Origin: Cytophagales bacterium
Lineage (GTDB): Bacteria; Bacteroidota; Bacteroidia; Cytophagales; ES-bin-26
Assembly: GCA_014379925.1 (NCBI GenBank)
Contig: JACMKY010000379.1
Location: 1 to 40,003 of the forward strand
Length of the DNA: 40,003 nucleotides
Direction of reading: 5' to 3'
In this document: one piece after another, positions 26,796-35,725 of the stretch
Layout: each line of letters opens with the position of its first letter
Numbering within the stretch: position 1 is the stretch's first letter
The notes under the pieces: generated by a model
Database searches by the model: none
Told to the model about the DNA's origin: nothing
What the model saw: only the letters and a program-made list of their open reading frames with translations
Translations under genes and position numbers: made by a program

Positions 26796-27221
26796 TTAAG
26801 CAACGAAGAAACGAAGATAACTATTCTCTTTCTGGCGCATAATTTTAATTTGATCACGGGTCGAATCTTGGTAGCCCAATAGATGGAGCACGCCGTGAAT
26901 CAGTACCCGGACCAACTCTGACTCAAAATCAACCCGGAAATCAGTTGCGTTTTCCCGCACCCGGTCAATGCTAATAAAAATATCCCCGTCAATGGTGAGC
27001 GGGGATGTAGCATTGTCAAAAGTGATAACGTCGGTCAAATAATCGTGTTCAAGGTAATCAATGTTCAACTTGAGTAGGTACGCATCAGAACCGAATACGT
27101 AATTCAAATGGGCGAGTTGAAAATGCTCGAGCGTGACAATTTCAGCTAAACGCTGGCGAATCCAGGCTTCGTTTTCGAGAGTGAAATCAGTATCAACCGA
27201 AAAAAAAGCAATGCTGCCCAT
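26796..27221 (-). CDS. ybeY: Endoribonuclease/rRNA maturation factor YbeY
   Basis: This 141-aa protein belongs to the UPF0054/YbeY metal-dependent ribonucleases that act in 16S rRNA 3'-end maturation and ribosome quality control. It has the LTDVITFD segment (about residues 62-69), GDIFIS (79-84) and the metal motif HGVLHLLGYQD. His109 and His113 are present, but the position of the third canonical His (as in GYDH) is Asp119 here. I believe this substitution is common in Bacteroidota YbeY, so it need not mean loss of activity. The ATG at 27221 directly abuts the stop of the RsbW-like gene, indicating tight co-transcription, and mnmG follows after the parS-like sites. Confidence 0.93.
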   Translation of the reverse strand: MGSIAFFSVDTDFTLENEAWIRQRLAEIVTLEHFQLAHLNYVFGSDAYLLKLNIDYLEHDYLTDVITFDNATSPLTIDGDIFISIDRVRENATDFRVDFESELVRVLIHGVLHLLGYQDSTRDQIKIMRQKENSYLRFFVA

Positions 27222-27623
27222 TTAGTTGAAGTAAAAAATTAACTCCACGCAGCGACCATCATTTTTAAAATGAACTTCGTCGGATAGGTGACGCATCAAA
27301 AATATTCCTCGGCCACCAATCCGGTCAATGTTCTCCGGGGCGGTAGGGTCTTGCAAATTGTTGTAATCGAATCCTTCGCCTTCGTCCTCAACCACGAAGG
27401 AAATGGAATTTTCCCGCAAGAAAAGAGAGAGGTTGACATTCTTCGCCTTGTCTTCTTTGTTGCCGTGTTTTACTGCGTTGTTCACCGATTCCGTTACGGC
27501 AATCATGATGTTGCCGTAAATGTCGTCTTCAATGTTAAACCGATCCTTGGCATTGTCAATGAAGCTCTCAACGATTCGTATGTTTTCGATGAGAGAAGGA
27601 ATCTGTATTCTAAGAGATTTCAT
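27222..27623 (-). CDS. RsbW-like HATPase (anti-sigma factor kinase family)
   Basis: A 133-aa single-domain GHKL ATPase of the RsbW/SpoIIAB type. The N box ESVNNAVKHGN, the G1 box VEDEGEGFDY and the G2 box GGRGIFLMRHL are all clear. Family members are serine kinases that bind sigma factors or phosphorylate STAS-domain antagonists; neither partner is encoded nearby. The ORF track starts at 27728 inside the upstream gene. ATG 27623 is chosen because it begins MKSLRIQIPS, typical of the family, and leaves a 13-bp gap after the DUF4175 gene. The stop codon directly precedes the ybeY start. Its conserved-looking place before ybeY suggests a housekeeping role; the target is unknown. Confidence 0.9.
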   Translation of the reverse strand: MKSLRIQIPSLIENIRIVESFIDNAKDRFNIEDDIYGNIMIAVTESVNNAVKHGNKEDKAKNVNLSLFLRENSISFVVEDEGEGFDYNNLQDPTAPENIDRIGGRGIFLMRHLSDEVHFKNDGRCVELIFYFN

Positions 27624-27636
27624 GAGAAAAAGCGAA

Positions 27637-30600
27637 TTATTTGGTAAGGCGAATCTTGTTGAAATATTTATCAACTTCTTTTTTATAATAAGGAGACAAG
27701 GACGGTGGAACCGTTTTGAGAAGCTCAATCTGCTTTTGTTTGGTGAGAATATACTCCTCGAATTGGGGCGGGGCTACCTTCTGTTTTTCCTTGGCCGCTT
27801 CCGCTTTCCGCTTATCGTCTTCGTCCCGCTCACGCAACGCTTTTTCCGATTCCAGCAGCCGGGTAAGAATGTCCCGCTGCCGGTTGATCATATTCTGAGT
27901 CAACTTTTTGTTCACCAATTCTTTTTCCGTTTCTTCCATTTGTTTGGCCAATTCTTTGACCTGATCACCCATCCCCTCCGTACCCGGTTTTCCCTTCTGG
28001 GCGTTTTCTAACTCTTTCAACGCTTTTCGAATCATTTCCTGTTCCATCGCCAAGCGTGATAGCTCTTCGGATAATTGACGACCGGCTTTGTTGCCTTGTT
28101 GCAACTGCTGAATTTGCTCGTTCAATTTCTTCTGTAGCTCGCCGAGCCCCGGAGATTGGGGCTTTCCTTTCTTCTTGCTTTTTCCGCTCGAAGGCTGGGC
28201 GTTGGCCATCTGCTCCTGCATTTGCTTGAGTACGTCGTTCAACATTAACGCCAGGTTGTTGAGGGAAGTCATCGTAAATTGCTGCTTTCCCGTGGCCGTA
28301 TTGATGCGACGCTGCTTGATGGCTTCCACACTTTGGTCCATGTACTGGTTCATTGCACCAACCTCCCGCGTAACGAAAGATTCAATCTGAAAGACGCGCT
28401 TGGCCAAGGCATTTAAACTGTCTTCTACGATTTTGGCGTCATCTTTCAGTTTAAGCTGCTGTTGTGAAAGCTTGATGAATCTAGGGTCGGATTGGCTTAC
28501 CTCCCGAAAATCCTTCATCAACTTTTCCTGGTCGAATGAAAGAGTCAGTAAATTTTCAAGAATATCGCGCAGGTCATCCATGTTTTCCTGCATCTGCTGC
28601 ATTTCTTCGCCTGCTTGCATCTCACTTAGCTTGTCAGCCATCTCATTCATCTTTTTTGCCGCCTTCTTCTGAGAGTCGGAAGCCTTGCGATTCTGTTTTT
28701 GTTGCAACTGCTCCAGGCTTTTCTGCTGTTCCTCCGAAATATCTTCTTGCTGCTCTTGCGTATCGCCCATCTCCTGGGGATTTTCCAACTCTTCGTTCAT
28801 CTTTTCCAGTTCTTTCAATTCCTCCTTGGTTTGTTCAAACTCCTCGTTCAACTTCTGTTGCTGATCCTCCAAGGCCGGCTTGTCCTGGTTCTTGTCGAGT
28901 GACTTCTCCGAAAGTTCCTGCTGTTTTTTGGCTTCTTCTTTCAAGTCCTGGGCAATATCTTCCGCTTTTTGATCAAGCTGTAGTTGTTTGAACATCTCCA
29001 AGGCGCGTTCCAACTCCTTCTTCAGGTTGTTTTCCTTTTTGTCGATCTTATCGAGGAGATCCAAAACATCCGCGTTGGTACGGTTCTGCTCGAGCAACTT
29101 CTGCAATTCCTCATAGAGCTTCTTGGTTTCTTCATCGAGCAACTCGTTCATCAGCTTGTTGAGTTGCTCGGCTTTTTCCGCTAGCTCCTGGCTTTGCTCG
29201 TTGAATTTTTGCTGTTTCTCTTGAATCGACTCGCTTTCCTTCCGAATGGATTCAATTTCTTTCATTAGTTCCTCCCTTTTCTTCAACAGGTCTTCTGCCA
29301 GCTTCTTGTCCTGGAAGTCCATGGATTTCTTGTTCTTGAGCCGGTTCTCCAAGCTTTTCATATCCTTCTTGAGCTTCTGAACTTCATTGATGGTACTGCT
29401 CAACCGGCTCTCCGTTTTCTCGGCCGAACTTTTCAGGGCGTTTTCCATCTCCTGTTCGGAAGGAATGTTGAATTCCATCGGTTGGGTTTTGGCGCTCTTG
29501 CTTCCGTTTACGCCGTCATTGTCCCACACTTGAACGTAGTACTGGAGTTTGTCCCCTGCTTTCAGGGACAAGCTGTCTAGCCTTAGCTGATGGTAAAAGT
29601 TTTGAATGGGCTGTTTGCGATCGAATGCCAGGTTCTTGGTTGCGTAAGAAGGGGGCTTGCTTCCTTCGCGTACCGCCCGGTAGAAGACCTTGAGTTGGGA
29701 AATGCCGTAGTCATCCATTACATTTCCTCCCAACACCAAATAGTTAAAAAGCGCAGTGTCTTGGTAATGTTCCAAAGAAACCTGCGGAAACTTGTCGGGG
29801 ACGACGCTCACGTAATAACTGATTTTGTCACGATTGCGGCTGGCTCGGTTTTTCAAGTGAACTTGATAATTTTCCGACTTCTTCATCCGCTTGCTGAATT
29901 CGAAAGAATTGTTCGGTTTCTTGTCCGCTGCCAATGGGGAGCTCTCTTCAAAGCCGACGAAAAGGCTGTCCGTTCCGCTCGCATTGAATTCCCACCGAAC
30001 CACCGTGCCGTCGGGCACTACCAGGTTGCCCACGTTGGTTAAGGTCTCATCCGTTTTGTTGAGATAAGAAGGATAGGACAAAGAAGCGTTGAAAAATTTG
30101 AGGTTGGGTCGCTCGATCACGTTGACGTTATAGTCGGTTGAGCGGAATCCAGCCGCTTCGAAATAAAAAGAAAAAGCTTTTTGGACCCGACTGAAGCTGT
30201 GGGCAAAACGCTGGGCATCGGCGCTTTCCATGCGGTGTCTCCTACCGTTAGACACCAGGTAAACGGACTCGGGTACTGCTTCGCCCGAAAGCGAAAGCGT
30301 AATTGGAAAGTCTTCGTCTTTGAATGCCGTGAGCGATTGATTGGCCAGTGAAAACCGGAACGGCGCCGGTTCGGCGTATTCATTTTTGAAATTAACGATG
30401 CGAGCCGAACTCTCGGCGAAAAAACGGGGATAGAAAAGCAAAATGGATACGATCAGGACGGCAGGAAAGAAAATATACTTCAGGTACTTGTTGTTTTCCC
30501 GTACATCAATGGCGTCGGTGAAGCGGACTACGCTGAGTTGCTGGGTTTTTTGTTCGATGCTGGCTTGGAGCAATTCACTCTGTTCGTAGCTCAACGCGCT

Positions 30601-30981
30601 CAATTGAAGCGTATTCAGCAATTTGTCGTTGATGCTGGTGAAGTGATTTCCAATTTGACGAGCCGCTTCTTCATTGCTGATCTGTCGCTTGAGGCTGTAT
30701 AACCGGGCGATTGGGTTAATCAGCCAATAAGCCAAGGAAGTGAGTACGATGGAAACAAAAGCAAAAAAAAGAATGGCCCGTACAACGGGATTGAATCGGC
30801 CGAAGTATTCCAGGGTATTGATCAATAGAAAAGCACCCAGCAGAAGGGCCAGAAAGAAAATAGAACCCCGGAGCAGCTGGTTGCCGTAGTATTTCTTTTT
30901 ATACGTGTGCAACTTCTCAAACAGGGTATTGCGAATCGGCTGGGGAGAAATTGCTCCCGTGGATGAGCGGTTGAGTTCCAT
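27637..30981 (-). CDS. Large DUF4175-type membrane protein with long coiled coils
   Basis: This 1114-aa protein has two N-terminal transmembrane helices (about residues 35-58 and 66-88, for example GSIFFLALLLGAFLLINTLE) and a third near 168-183. A beta-rich extracytoplasmic region (about 190-500) follows, with Ig-like pieces and YYVQVWDNDGVNG. From about 515 to 1075 the sequence is dominated by Glu, Lys, Gln and Leu heptads, predicting long coiled coils, with stretches such as QEQQEDISEEQQKSLEQLQQ. Bacteroidota carry similar giant DUF4175 proteins of unknown function. It heads the run that continues with the RsbW-like ATPase, ybeY and mnmG. A scaffold or envelope-spanning role is an inference from shape only. 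Confidence 0.85.
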   Translation of the reverse strand: MELNRSSTGAISPQPIRNTLFEKLHTYKKKYYGNQLLRGSIFFLALLLGAFLLINTLEYFGRFNPVVRAILFFAFVSIVLTSLAYWLINPIARLYSLKRQISNEEAARQIGNHFTSINDKLLNTLQLSALSYEQSELLQASIEQKTQQLSVVRFTDAIDVRENNKYLKYIFFPAVLIVSILLFYPRFFAESSARIVNFKNEYAEPAPFRFSLANQSLTAFKDEDFPITLSLSGEAVPESVYLVSNGRRHRMESADAQRFAHSFSRVQKAFSFYFEAAGFRSTDYNVNVIERPNLKFFNASLSYPSYLNKTDETLTNVGNLVVPDGTVVRWEFNASGTDSLFVGFEESSPLAADKKPNNSFEFSKRMKKSENYQVHLKNRASRNRDKISYYVSVVPDKFPQVSLEHYQDTALFNYLVLGGNVMDDYGISQLKVFYRAVREGSKPPSYATKNLAFDRKQPIQNFYHQLRLDSLSLKAGDKLQYYVQVWDNDGVNGSKSAKTQPMEFNIPSEQEMENALKSSAEKTESRLSSTINEVQKLKKDMKSLENRLKNKKSMDFQDKKLAEDLLKKREELMKEIESIRKESESIQEKQQKFNEQSQELAEKAEQLNKLMNELLDEETKKLYEELQKLLEQNRTNADVLDLLDKIDKKENNLKKELERALEMFKQLQLDQKAEDIAQDLKEEAKKQQELSEKSLDKNQDKPALEDQQQKLNEEFEQTKEELKELEKMNEELENPQEMGDTQEQQEDISEEQQKSLEQLQQKQNRKASDSQKKAAKKMNEMADKLSEMQAGEEMQQMQENMDDLRDILENLLTLSFDQEKLMKDFREVSQSDPRFIKLSQQQLKLKDDAKIVEDSLNALAKRVFQIESFVTREVGAMNQYMDQSVEAIKQRRINTATGKQQFTMTSLNNLALMLNDVLKQMQEQMANAQPSSGKSKKKGKPQSPGLGELQKKLNEQIQQLQQGNKAGRQLSEELSRLAMEQEMIRKALKELENAQKGKPGTEGMGDQVKELAKQMEETEKELVNKKLTQNMINRQRDILTRLLESEKALRERDEDDKRKAEAAKEKQKVAPPQFEEYILTKQKQIELLKTVPPSLSPYYKKEVDKYFNKIRLTK

Positions 30982-31089
30982 ACGGTAAAGAAAATAGGTG
31001 ATTTCTAAGAAAACGATTAGCTTGGTCTCAATCCGTCATCGTTCATTCCACCGGATACAATTATCCGAAAAAACAATTCGGACAATCTT

Positions 31090-32853
31090 TCAAGACCCTT
31101 GTTTGTTCCCGTCGGCGGGTCGCTCCAAGTATACTTCACTCAAATCCCGGTACTGCATCGGGTTATTGGGAAAGTTTTTTACGTACGATTGAATCAACCG
31201 GTATCCTTCGTCGTACCAGAGCACCAAAACGGGGGCATCATTCATTAAAATCTGCTCCGCCTGGATGAAATACCGGTTTGCCTCCTCCACGGATCTGGCA
31301 CTGAGGGCAGCTTCGTATAAACGATCGAACTTGGCATTCTTGTACCGCGCAATGTTTGGATACGATGGGTCATTCAAGGAAGCGGGTACTTGCTTTCCGT
31401 AAAATAACCAAAGAAAGTTTTCCGGGCTGGGATAATCGGCGGACCAGGCGGCGCGAAGCAATTGAAATTTTCCGGCAATGGCCTTGTCAACGGTTTGTGC
31501 CAACGGCTGGACGTTGATGGATACCTCTACGTTTAAGTTGTCTTTCAGTTGCTTTTGCACTTCAATGGCCACGTTGGTATTTCGTGAGCCTTCGGCATTG
31601 AGGTCCAGTACGATTTTGGGAAAGCCCTTCCCGTTGGGAAAGCCCGCCTTCGCCAGGTGGTACCGAGCCGAATCGACGTTCAATTCGTATCCCTTCAGGG
31701 CATTGATATTGTAATCGACGAAACTGGGTGGGGTAATGCCGTGAAAACCGGGGGCAAATCCCTCTCCGTTCAATACATTCTCCAGGATTTTCTGCCGGTC
31801 CACGGCGTAAGAAAACGCCTTGCGCACGTGGGCTTCCTTGAAAACGGATCCTTGGTTGAAAAAGGTCAGAAACTGGGTAATCATTTCGGGAGCGCGTTGC
31901 AATTCAAACTGGCTGTACTCGCCCTTTTCCGAACTTCCTACCTGCTCCAAAATCTCAATGATAAAATCGGTGGGAAGCCGGTATACCATATCCAGTTCCC
32001 CTTTCCTGAATTCGAATAACTCCGTCTTTTTGTCTTTGATGAACTTGATGCTTATGGCATCCAGAAAAGGCAGCCGGTTGCCGAGCGAATCCACCCCGTG
32101 GTAGTTGTCGTGCCGCTTTAAAACGAGAGAAACGTCGTCGTCCACGCTGCTTATGCGGAAGGGACCAGTTCCGACAGTTTTGATCCGCATTTCCTGCCCG
32201 TACTTTTCGTAGGCTTCCCTCGGATAAAGAAACGTAGCCGGACGGGCAAGGTTGTAGATCAGAATGGAATTGGGCTTTTCCAAGGTCAACTGCACAGTAT
32301 ACGCATCGAGTACGTTGATTCCCTCAACCTCGAAGCCAGGTTTACCCCCACCGGCCGTAGCCTCGTAGTAGCGGTCAGCACCCTTCAGAATGCCTTTGAA
32401 AATGGAAAATTGCTGGTTGGAGGCCCGTTGGGTACACAGTTGGGTAAAGCAGTACTTTACGTCTTCCGCTTTCAATTCCCTCCCCTTGCCTTCGGGGAAG
32501 CAGGGATCATCATGAAAGTAAACGCCCTTTTTAATCTTGAACGTATAGACGGTTCGGGATGCATCAACGGTATAATTTTCGGCCAAGCAATTGATTACTT
32601 TCAAGTCGGATTGATTGAACTTGAGCAGGCCCTCGTAAACCTGGGTAGCGACGCGGTAAGAAAAGGCATCGGTGATACTCGGTGGAAAAAGGTTTTTAAT
32701 GTACTCGGATTCGTTAAGACGGAACACCCCCCCGTAAGTGCGGCCGCCTTTGGCTTCCTTAGGCTGCTGCGAAGCTTCCGTACTGGGATTGGAAGGATTA
32801 CAGGCGCTGAAAAATAACAACAGACACGAAATACAGACGGGGAGTCTCTTCAT
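31090..32853 (-). CDS. ABC-type solute-binding lipoprotein (family 5, peptide/oligopeptide type)
   Basis: The 587-aa protein has a lipoprotein signal (LLLFFSAC, Cys18) and a short disordered linker. A long family-5 extracytoplasmic solute-binding domain follows, with RVATQVYEGLLKFN, VYTFKIKKGVYFHDDP and KAFSYAVDRQKILENVLNGEG. Family-5 proteins deliver peptides, nickel or other solutes to DppBCDF/OppBCDF-type transporters. No permease or ATPase gene is adjacent, so it is an orphan here. Its start at ATG 32853 sits 19 nt downstream of the likely transcription start from a good promoter. The substrate cannot be read from the sequence, and a non-transport lipoprotein role is also possible. Confidence 0.9.
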   Translation of the reverse strand: MKRLPVCISCLLLFFSACNPSNPSTEASQQPKEAKGGRTYGGVFRLNESEYIKNLFPPSITDAFSYRVATQVYEGLLKFNQSDLKVINCLAENYTVDASRTVYTFKIKKGVYFHDDPCFPEGKGRELKAEDVKYCFTQLCTQRASNQQFSIFKGILKGADRYYEATAGGGKPGFEVEGINVLDAYTVQLTLEKPNSILIYNLARPATFLYPREAYEKYGQEMRIKTVGTGPFRISSVDDDVSLVLKRHDNYHGVDSLGNRLPFLDAISIKFIKDKKTELFEFRKGELDMVYRLPTDFIIEILEQVGSSEKGEYSQFELQRAPEMITQFLTFFNQGSVFKEAHVRKAFSYAVDRQKILENVLNGEGFAPGFHGITPPSFVDYNINALKGYELNVDSARYHLAKAGFPNGKGFPKIVLDLNAEGSRNTNVAIEVQKQLKDNLNVEVSINVQPLAQTVDKAIAGKFQLLRAAWSADYPSPENFLWLFYGKQVPASLNDPSYPNIARYKNAKFDRLYEAALSARSVEEANRYFIQAEQILMNDAPVLVLWYDEGYRLIQSYVKNFPNNPMQYRDLSEVYLERPADGNKQGS

Positions 32854-32877
32854 GGTAAGGATTCAATATTTTTGAGA

Positions 32878-32908
32878 TAAAATTAATCAATATAATCTAC
32901 GAAACAAA
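32878..32908 (-). promoter_or_regulatory. Promoter of the solute-binding protein gene
   Basis: On the minus strand a -33 TTTG (32908-32905) is followed after exactly 19 bp by TAATTTTA (32885-32878), one base from the TAnnTTTG -7 box. This spacing fits the Bacteroidota sigma-ABfr-type promoter well and places the start about 20 nt before the ATG at 32853. It is the best complete promoter I found in the window. Confidence 0.6.
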
Positions 32909-33055
32909 GCTGAACCACGACGGGTAATGTTCCAGTTCGGGTGAATCATTTCGGAAAACGCCGAAAACGGATGTTGCCCGGTGCGAATCAATCCTTCCAT
33001 TCAACCCGTTTTGCAACGTAGAAAAGTCGATGAACTTACGCCGTTGGACCGGCCC

Positions 33056-33403
33056 TCAGGCTTCGCGTTGAAAGTACTCGATCACGTAGGTTTTCAGAAG
33101 CGTCTCCTGGCTGAGCAAATCGAAAGGGGGCAGTTTTTTTACCAATTTCCAGTGTGGCCAGCCTTCGCTGTCTAGCCCCTCCAACGCATAGATTCCCGCC
33201 AGACTCAACACTTTGCAAATGGCGATGTGCATCAGGTCTTGCTTCTGCTCCTTGGTAAATTGTTGTTTGCCTCTTCCCAACTCCTGGACCCCAATCAGGA
33301 AAAGCACGCCGTGCAAATCGGCGGGGCGCTTGCCAATGGTTCGCTCCAAACGGTCAAGCAAAGACGTCCATTCCATTTCGGTATTTTCTGGTTCCGCATC
33401 CAT
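33056..33403 (-). CDS. Small conserved-looking protein (115 aa), unknown function
   Basis: The 115-aa protein is mostly helical. Its central EQKQDLMHIAICKVL segment looks like the conserved core, followed by LEGLDSEGWPHW. No signal peptide, membrane helix or catalytic motif is seen, so it is probably cytoplasmic. I recall similar sequences as conserved hypothetical proteins in Bacteroidota but cannot name a family. It is divergent from the comF gene, and the roughly 90-bp gap between them carries matching TTAACTTG / CAAGTTAA half-sites. The Trp-, His- and Glu-rich end might bind a ligand, which is speculation. Confidence 0.72.
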   Translation of the reverse strand: MDAEPENTEMEWTSLLDRLERTIGKRPADLHGVLFLIGVQELGRGKQQFTKEQKQDLMHIAICKVLSLAGIYALEGLDSEGWPHWKLVKKLPPFDLLSQETLLKTYVIEYFQREA

Positions 33404-33492
33404 GGTTTAACTTGGTTAACCTGAAAATAAATCGGGTCGGATTCGGTAGATTGGAACAAGTTAACCAGAACCAACGATTTCTGCCCTGGGGT
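33404..33492. promoter_or_regulatory. Divergent control region with an inverted repeat
   Basis: TTAACTTG (about 33408) and its reverse complement CAAGTTAA (about 33458) lie about 42 bp apart between the 115-aa gene and comF. The first copy sits inside a longer sequence with GGTT ... AACC ends. It could be an operator for both genes, but the half-sites are short and the spacing long, so this is a weak call. Coordinates are approximate to one base. Confidence 0.25.
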
Positions 33493-34173
33493 ATGCTGAA
33501 AGATTTCGTATCAATCATTTTTCCGGAGTACTGCCGCGCCTGCCTGGGTCCCCTGGAAAGGAATGAGCCGTACATCTGCACGACGTGTCGCTTCTCACTG
33601 CCCCGAACCAACTCCCACCTCACGGAAATGACCGCATTGACCCACCGGTTCTGGGGGCGCGTACCCATCTGGCACAGCTTGGCCTACCTGAAATTTACCA
33701 AGGGGGGAACCGTGCAACAACTGCTGCACCAACTCAAGTACAACGACCAGCGGGAAATCGGCGAAACGCTGGGCCAATGGTACGGCTTCGAACTGACGGA
33801 GCACGGCTTCGCGGAAAAATTCGACCTGATTCTACCCGTTCCGCTGCACGCATCAAAATTGCGAAAGCGGGGGTACAACCAAAGCGATTGCTTTGCCAAG
33901 GGGCTCTCGGAAGGAATGCGGGTGGCGTGGTCGCCCGACGTGCTGCGGCGGACCGTCGCCACGCCAACCCAAACCAAGAAGAAGCGGCTGGAAAGGTGGC
34001 AAAATGTGGATGCCGTTTTCGAGGTGACAAACGAAGATTTTCTGCGGGGCAAACGCATCTTGCTGGTGGACGACGTGGTGACGACGGGTGCCACGTTGGA
34101 AGCTTGTGCCCAGGAACTCTACCGGGTAGCCTGCGCCGCGGTGAGTATTGCAACCATTGCGGCAACGACCTGA
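33493..34173 (+). CDS. ComF-family phosphoribosyltransferase-like protein
   Basis: The 226-aa form starts at ATG 33493 (MLKDFVSIIFPEYC), matching the family; the ORF track prepends 27 residues from the intergenic region. It has an N-terminal zinc-ribbon with paired cysteines (YCRAC and ICTTC). A type I phosphoribosyltransferase domain follows, containing the PRPP-binding loop ILLVDDVVTTGAT and the family's KRGYNQSDCFAKGLS. ComF in competent bacteria helps bring single-stranded DNA into the cytoplasm; in most others its function is not proven. No other competence gene is nearby. It is convergent with gldJ, and the hairpin between them points to gldJ. Confidence 0.92.
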   Translation: MLKDFVSIIFPEYCRACLGPLERNEPYICTTCRFSLPRTNSHLTEMTALTHRFWGRVPIWHSLAYLKFTKGGTVQQLLHQLKYNDQREIGETLGQWYGFELTEHGFAEKFDLILPVPLHASKLRKRGYNQSDCFAKGLSEGMRVAWSPDVLRRTVATPTQTKKKRLERWQNVDAVFEVTNEDFLRGKRILLVDDVVTTGATLEACAQELYRVACAAVSIATIAATT

Positions 34174-34229
34174 TTTGGTTTAGAGTCCGGGATTGGCGAT
34201 CAAGCAAGCCGCGTGACCGGGCGGCCCCA

Positions 34230-34277
34230 ATAAAAACTGCCTTCCGGTGCGGGGTTCAAACCCGAGTCCGGAAGGCA
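34230..34277 (-). terminator. Intrinsic terminator after gldJ
   Basis: TGCCTTCCGG (34238-34247) pairs with CCGGAAGGCA (34268-34277), and an inner stem GGGTT-CA-AACCC adds to the loop. On the minus strand the stem is followed by GTTTTTATT, fitting gldJ termination. The plus strand lacks a T-run. Confidence 0.85.
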
Positions 34278-34306
34278 ATTGAATGGGATAACCCATTCCC
34301 GAGGGA

Positions 34307-35515
34307 TTACTTGTTTCCGCCGGCTCTGATCATCGCGCAACGGAAACCGATGGTCGCGGTAGCGGAATCCTGCTCCAGGTACCGCCGGGTGCCGGGCGTT
34401 AACCAGTAGGCTACGTCTTTCCAGGAACCTCCTTTGTAAACCCGCACGTCGTCGTCGATGAGCGAATTGGGGTTGGCCGGGTTCTTGGACTTGTTGTCGT
34501 AACTGGAGGCTTTGTCCAGGTAGCCGTTCCGGCGAATGGGGTTCAAGTCGTCGAAATCCTGGAAGGAAAGGGGCCGGTAAACGTCGTATACCCACTCGTT
34601 TACGTTGCCCGCCATGTTATAAAGACCGAAATCGTTGGGCGGGTAATCGTAGATGCCCGCGGTAATCAACGCCCCGTCGTTCAACTTGCCGGCAATGCCC
34701 GCGTAGTCACCCCGTCCCCGTTTGAAATTGGCCAGGAAAGTGCCCATTTGTTTGCCGTACGGATTCCGCAGCGCGTGACCATCCCAAGGGTACAAGCGCT
34801 GGTTGGTTTGGTTCTCGTCAATGTACTGGGTACCAATGAGGGCTTTGGCCGCGTATTCCCACTCGGCTTCGGAGGGCAAACGGAAGTTGGGCAGCACCGC
34901 TCCGGTTTCCAGGGGGATGCGTCCCTCCCCTTCGGGAATTTCGATGCCCGCGTCTTCGGCCAGTTTCTTGTTCACGGCCAGGGTACGCCAGGTACAGTAG
35001 TCATTGGCCTGCACCCAGGAGATGCCCACCACCGGGAAGAAGCGAAAGCCCGGATACCGCAGGTAATGATCCACGTAGGAATCATTGAACGCCAATTCGC
35101 TGGCCCAGACGTTGGTGTCGGGCAGGGCCGACTGGTAGAATTCTTCGGAGGAATCTTTCTGCACGTGAAAGAGGTATTCCAGCCAGTGGATGTTGGCAAT
35201 TTCCGTTTCATCCATGTAAAAGGACTGGATGCTAATGGTTCTTTCCACGTTGTCACGGGAACTCATCACGTCTTCCTCCAGGGAACCCATCACGAAACGA
35301 CCCCCTTCAATGAAAACCATGTTGGGCGCGTCGGGTTGCCCTTTGAAATCCATTACCTGAAAACCGTCGTCGGCGTTGTATTCCAGACCAGTGGCCGTGC
35401 TGGTAGGACCTGGCTCTTCGGCGGTCGGGTGGCTGCCCTTCTTGCAGGAAGTCGCCAAGGTAACCACACCCAACAAAAGCAGTGCATTCTTAAAGAGTCT
35501 GACCATCTTTTTCAT
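34307..35515 (-). CDS. gldJ: Gliding motility/type IX secretion lipoprotein GldJ
   Basis: The protein has a lipoprotein signal (LGVVTLATSC, Cys24 counting from ATG 35515) and a short low-complexity linker. A formylglycine-generating enzyme-like (SUMF1/FGE-sulfatase) fold follows, with FIEGGRFVMGSLEED, LPSEAEWEYAAKA, NMAGNVNEWVYDVY and YKGGSWKD. GldJ uses this fold structurally and is needed for gliding and for stability of the GldK/type IX secretion complex. The DNVERTISIQSFYMDETEI block and the linker style favour GldJ over GldK. At about 402 aa it is shorter than Flavobacterium GldJ, which I recall as about 560 aa. The track start at 35566 would put 17 residues before the signal; ATG 35515 is preferred. 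It ends at its own terminator. Confidence 0.86.
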   Translation of the reverse strand: MKKMVRLFKNALLLLGVVTLATSCKKGSHPTAEEPGPTSTATGLEYNADDGFQVMDFKGQPDAPNMVFIEGGRFVMGSLEEDVMSSRDNVERTISIQSFYMDETEIANIHWLEYLFHVQKDSSEEFYQSALPDTNVWASELAFNDSYVDHYLRYPGFRFFPVVGISWVQANDYCTWRTLAVNKKLAEDAGIEIPEGEGRIPLETGAVLPNFRLPSEAEWEYAAKALIGTQYIDENQTNQRLYPWDGHALRNPYGKQMGTFLANFKRGRGDYAGIAGKLNDGALITAGIYDYPPNDFGLYNMAGNVNEWVYDVYRPLSFQDFDDLNPIRRNGYLDKASSYDNKSKNPANPNSLIDDDVRVYKGGSWKDVAYWLTPGTRRYLEQDSATATIGFRCAMIRAGGNK

Positions 35516-35725
35516 AACCTGTTGGATAATACTGGATACAAGTGGTTTTGGATTGCTGGTTTGCAAAAATTCAACGCTTTCTCTAAACCGGGGTCCAACC
35601 CGCTAAACAAAGGAATTGATTGAGACCTAAAGTTGGGAGAATGGGTCGGAAAAAAGAATCCACAGTCTTTTCAAATTGAATGTATGTACTGTTTTCCGAC
35701 ATTAAGCACCTCGGTTGCCCGGCGC

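Noticed and set aside
31052-31067. CGGATA-CAAT-TATCCG hairpin after the solute-binding protein gene
   Set aside because: On the minus strand the T-run lies before the stem, so it is not an intrinsic terminator, and on the plus strand no gene precedes it and an A-run follows.
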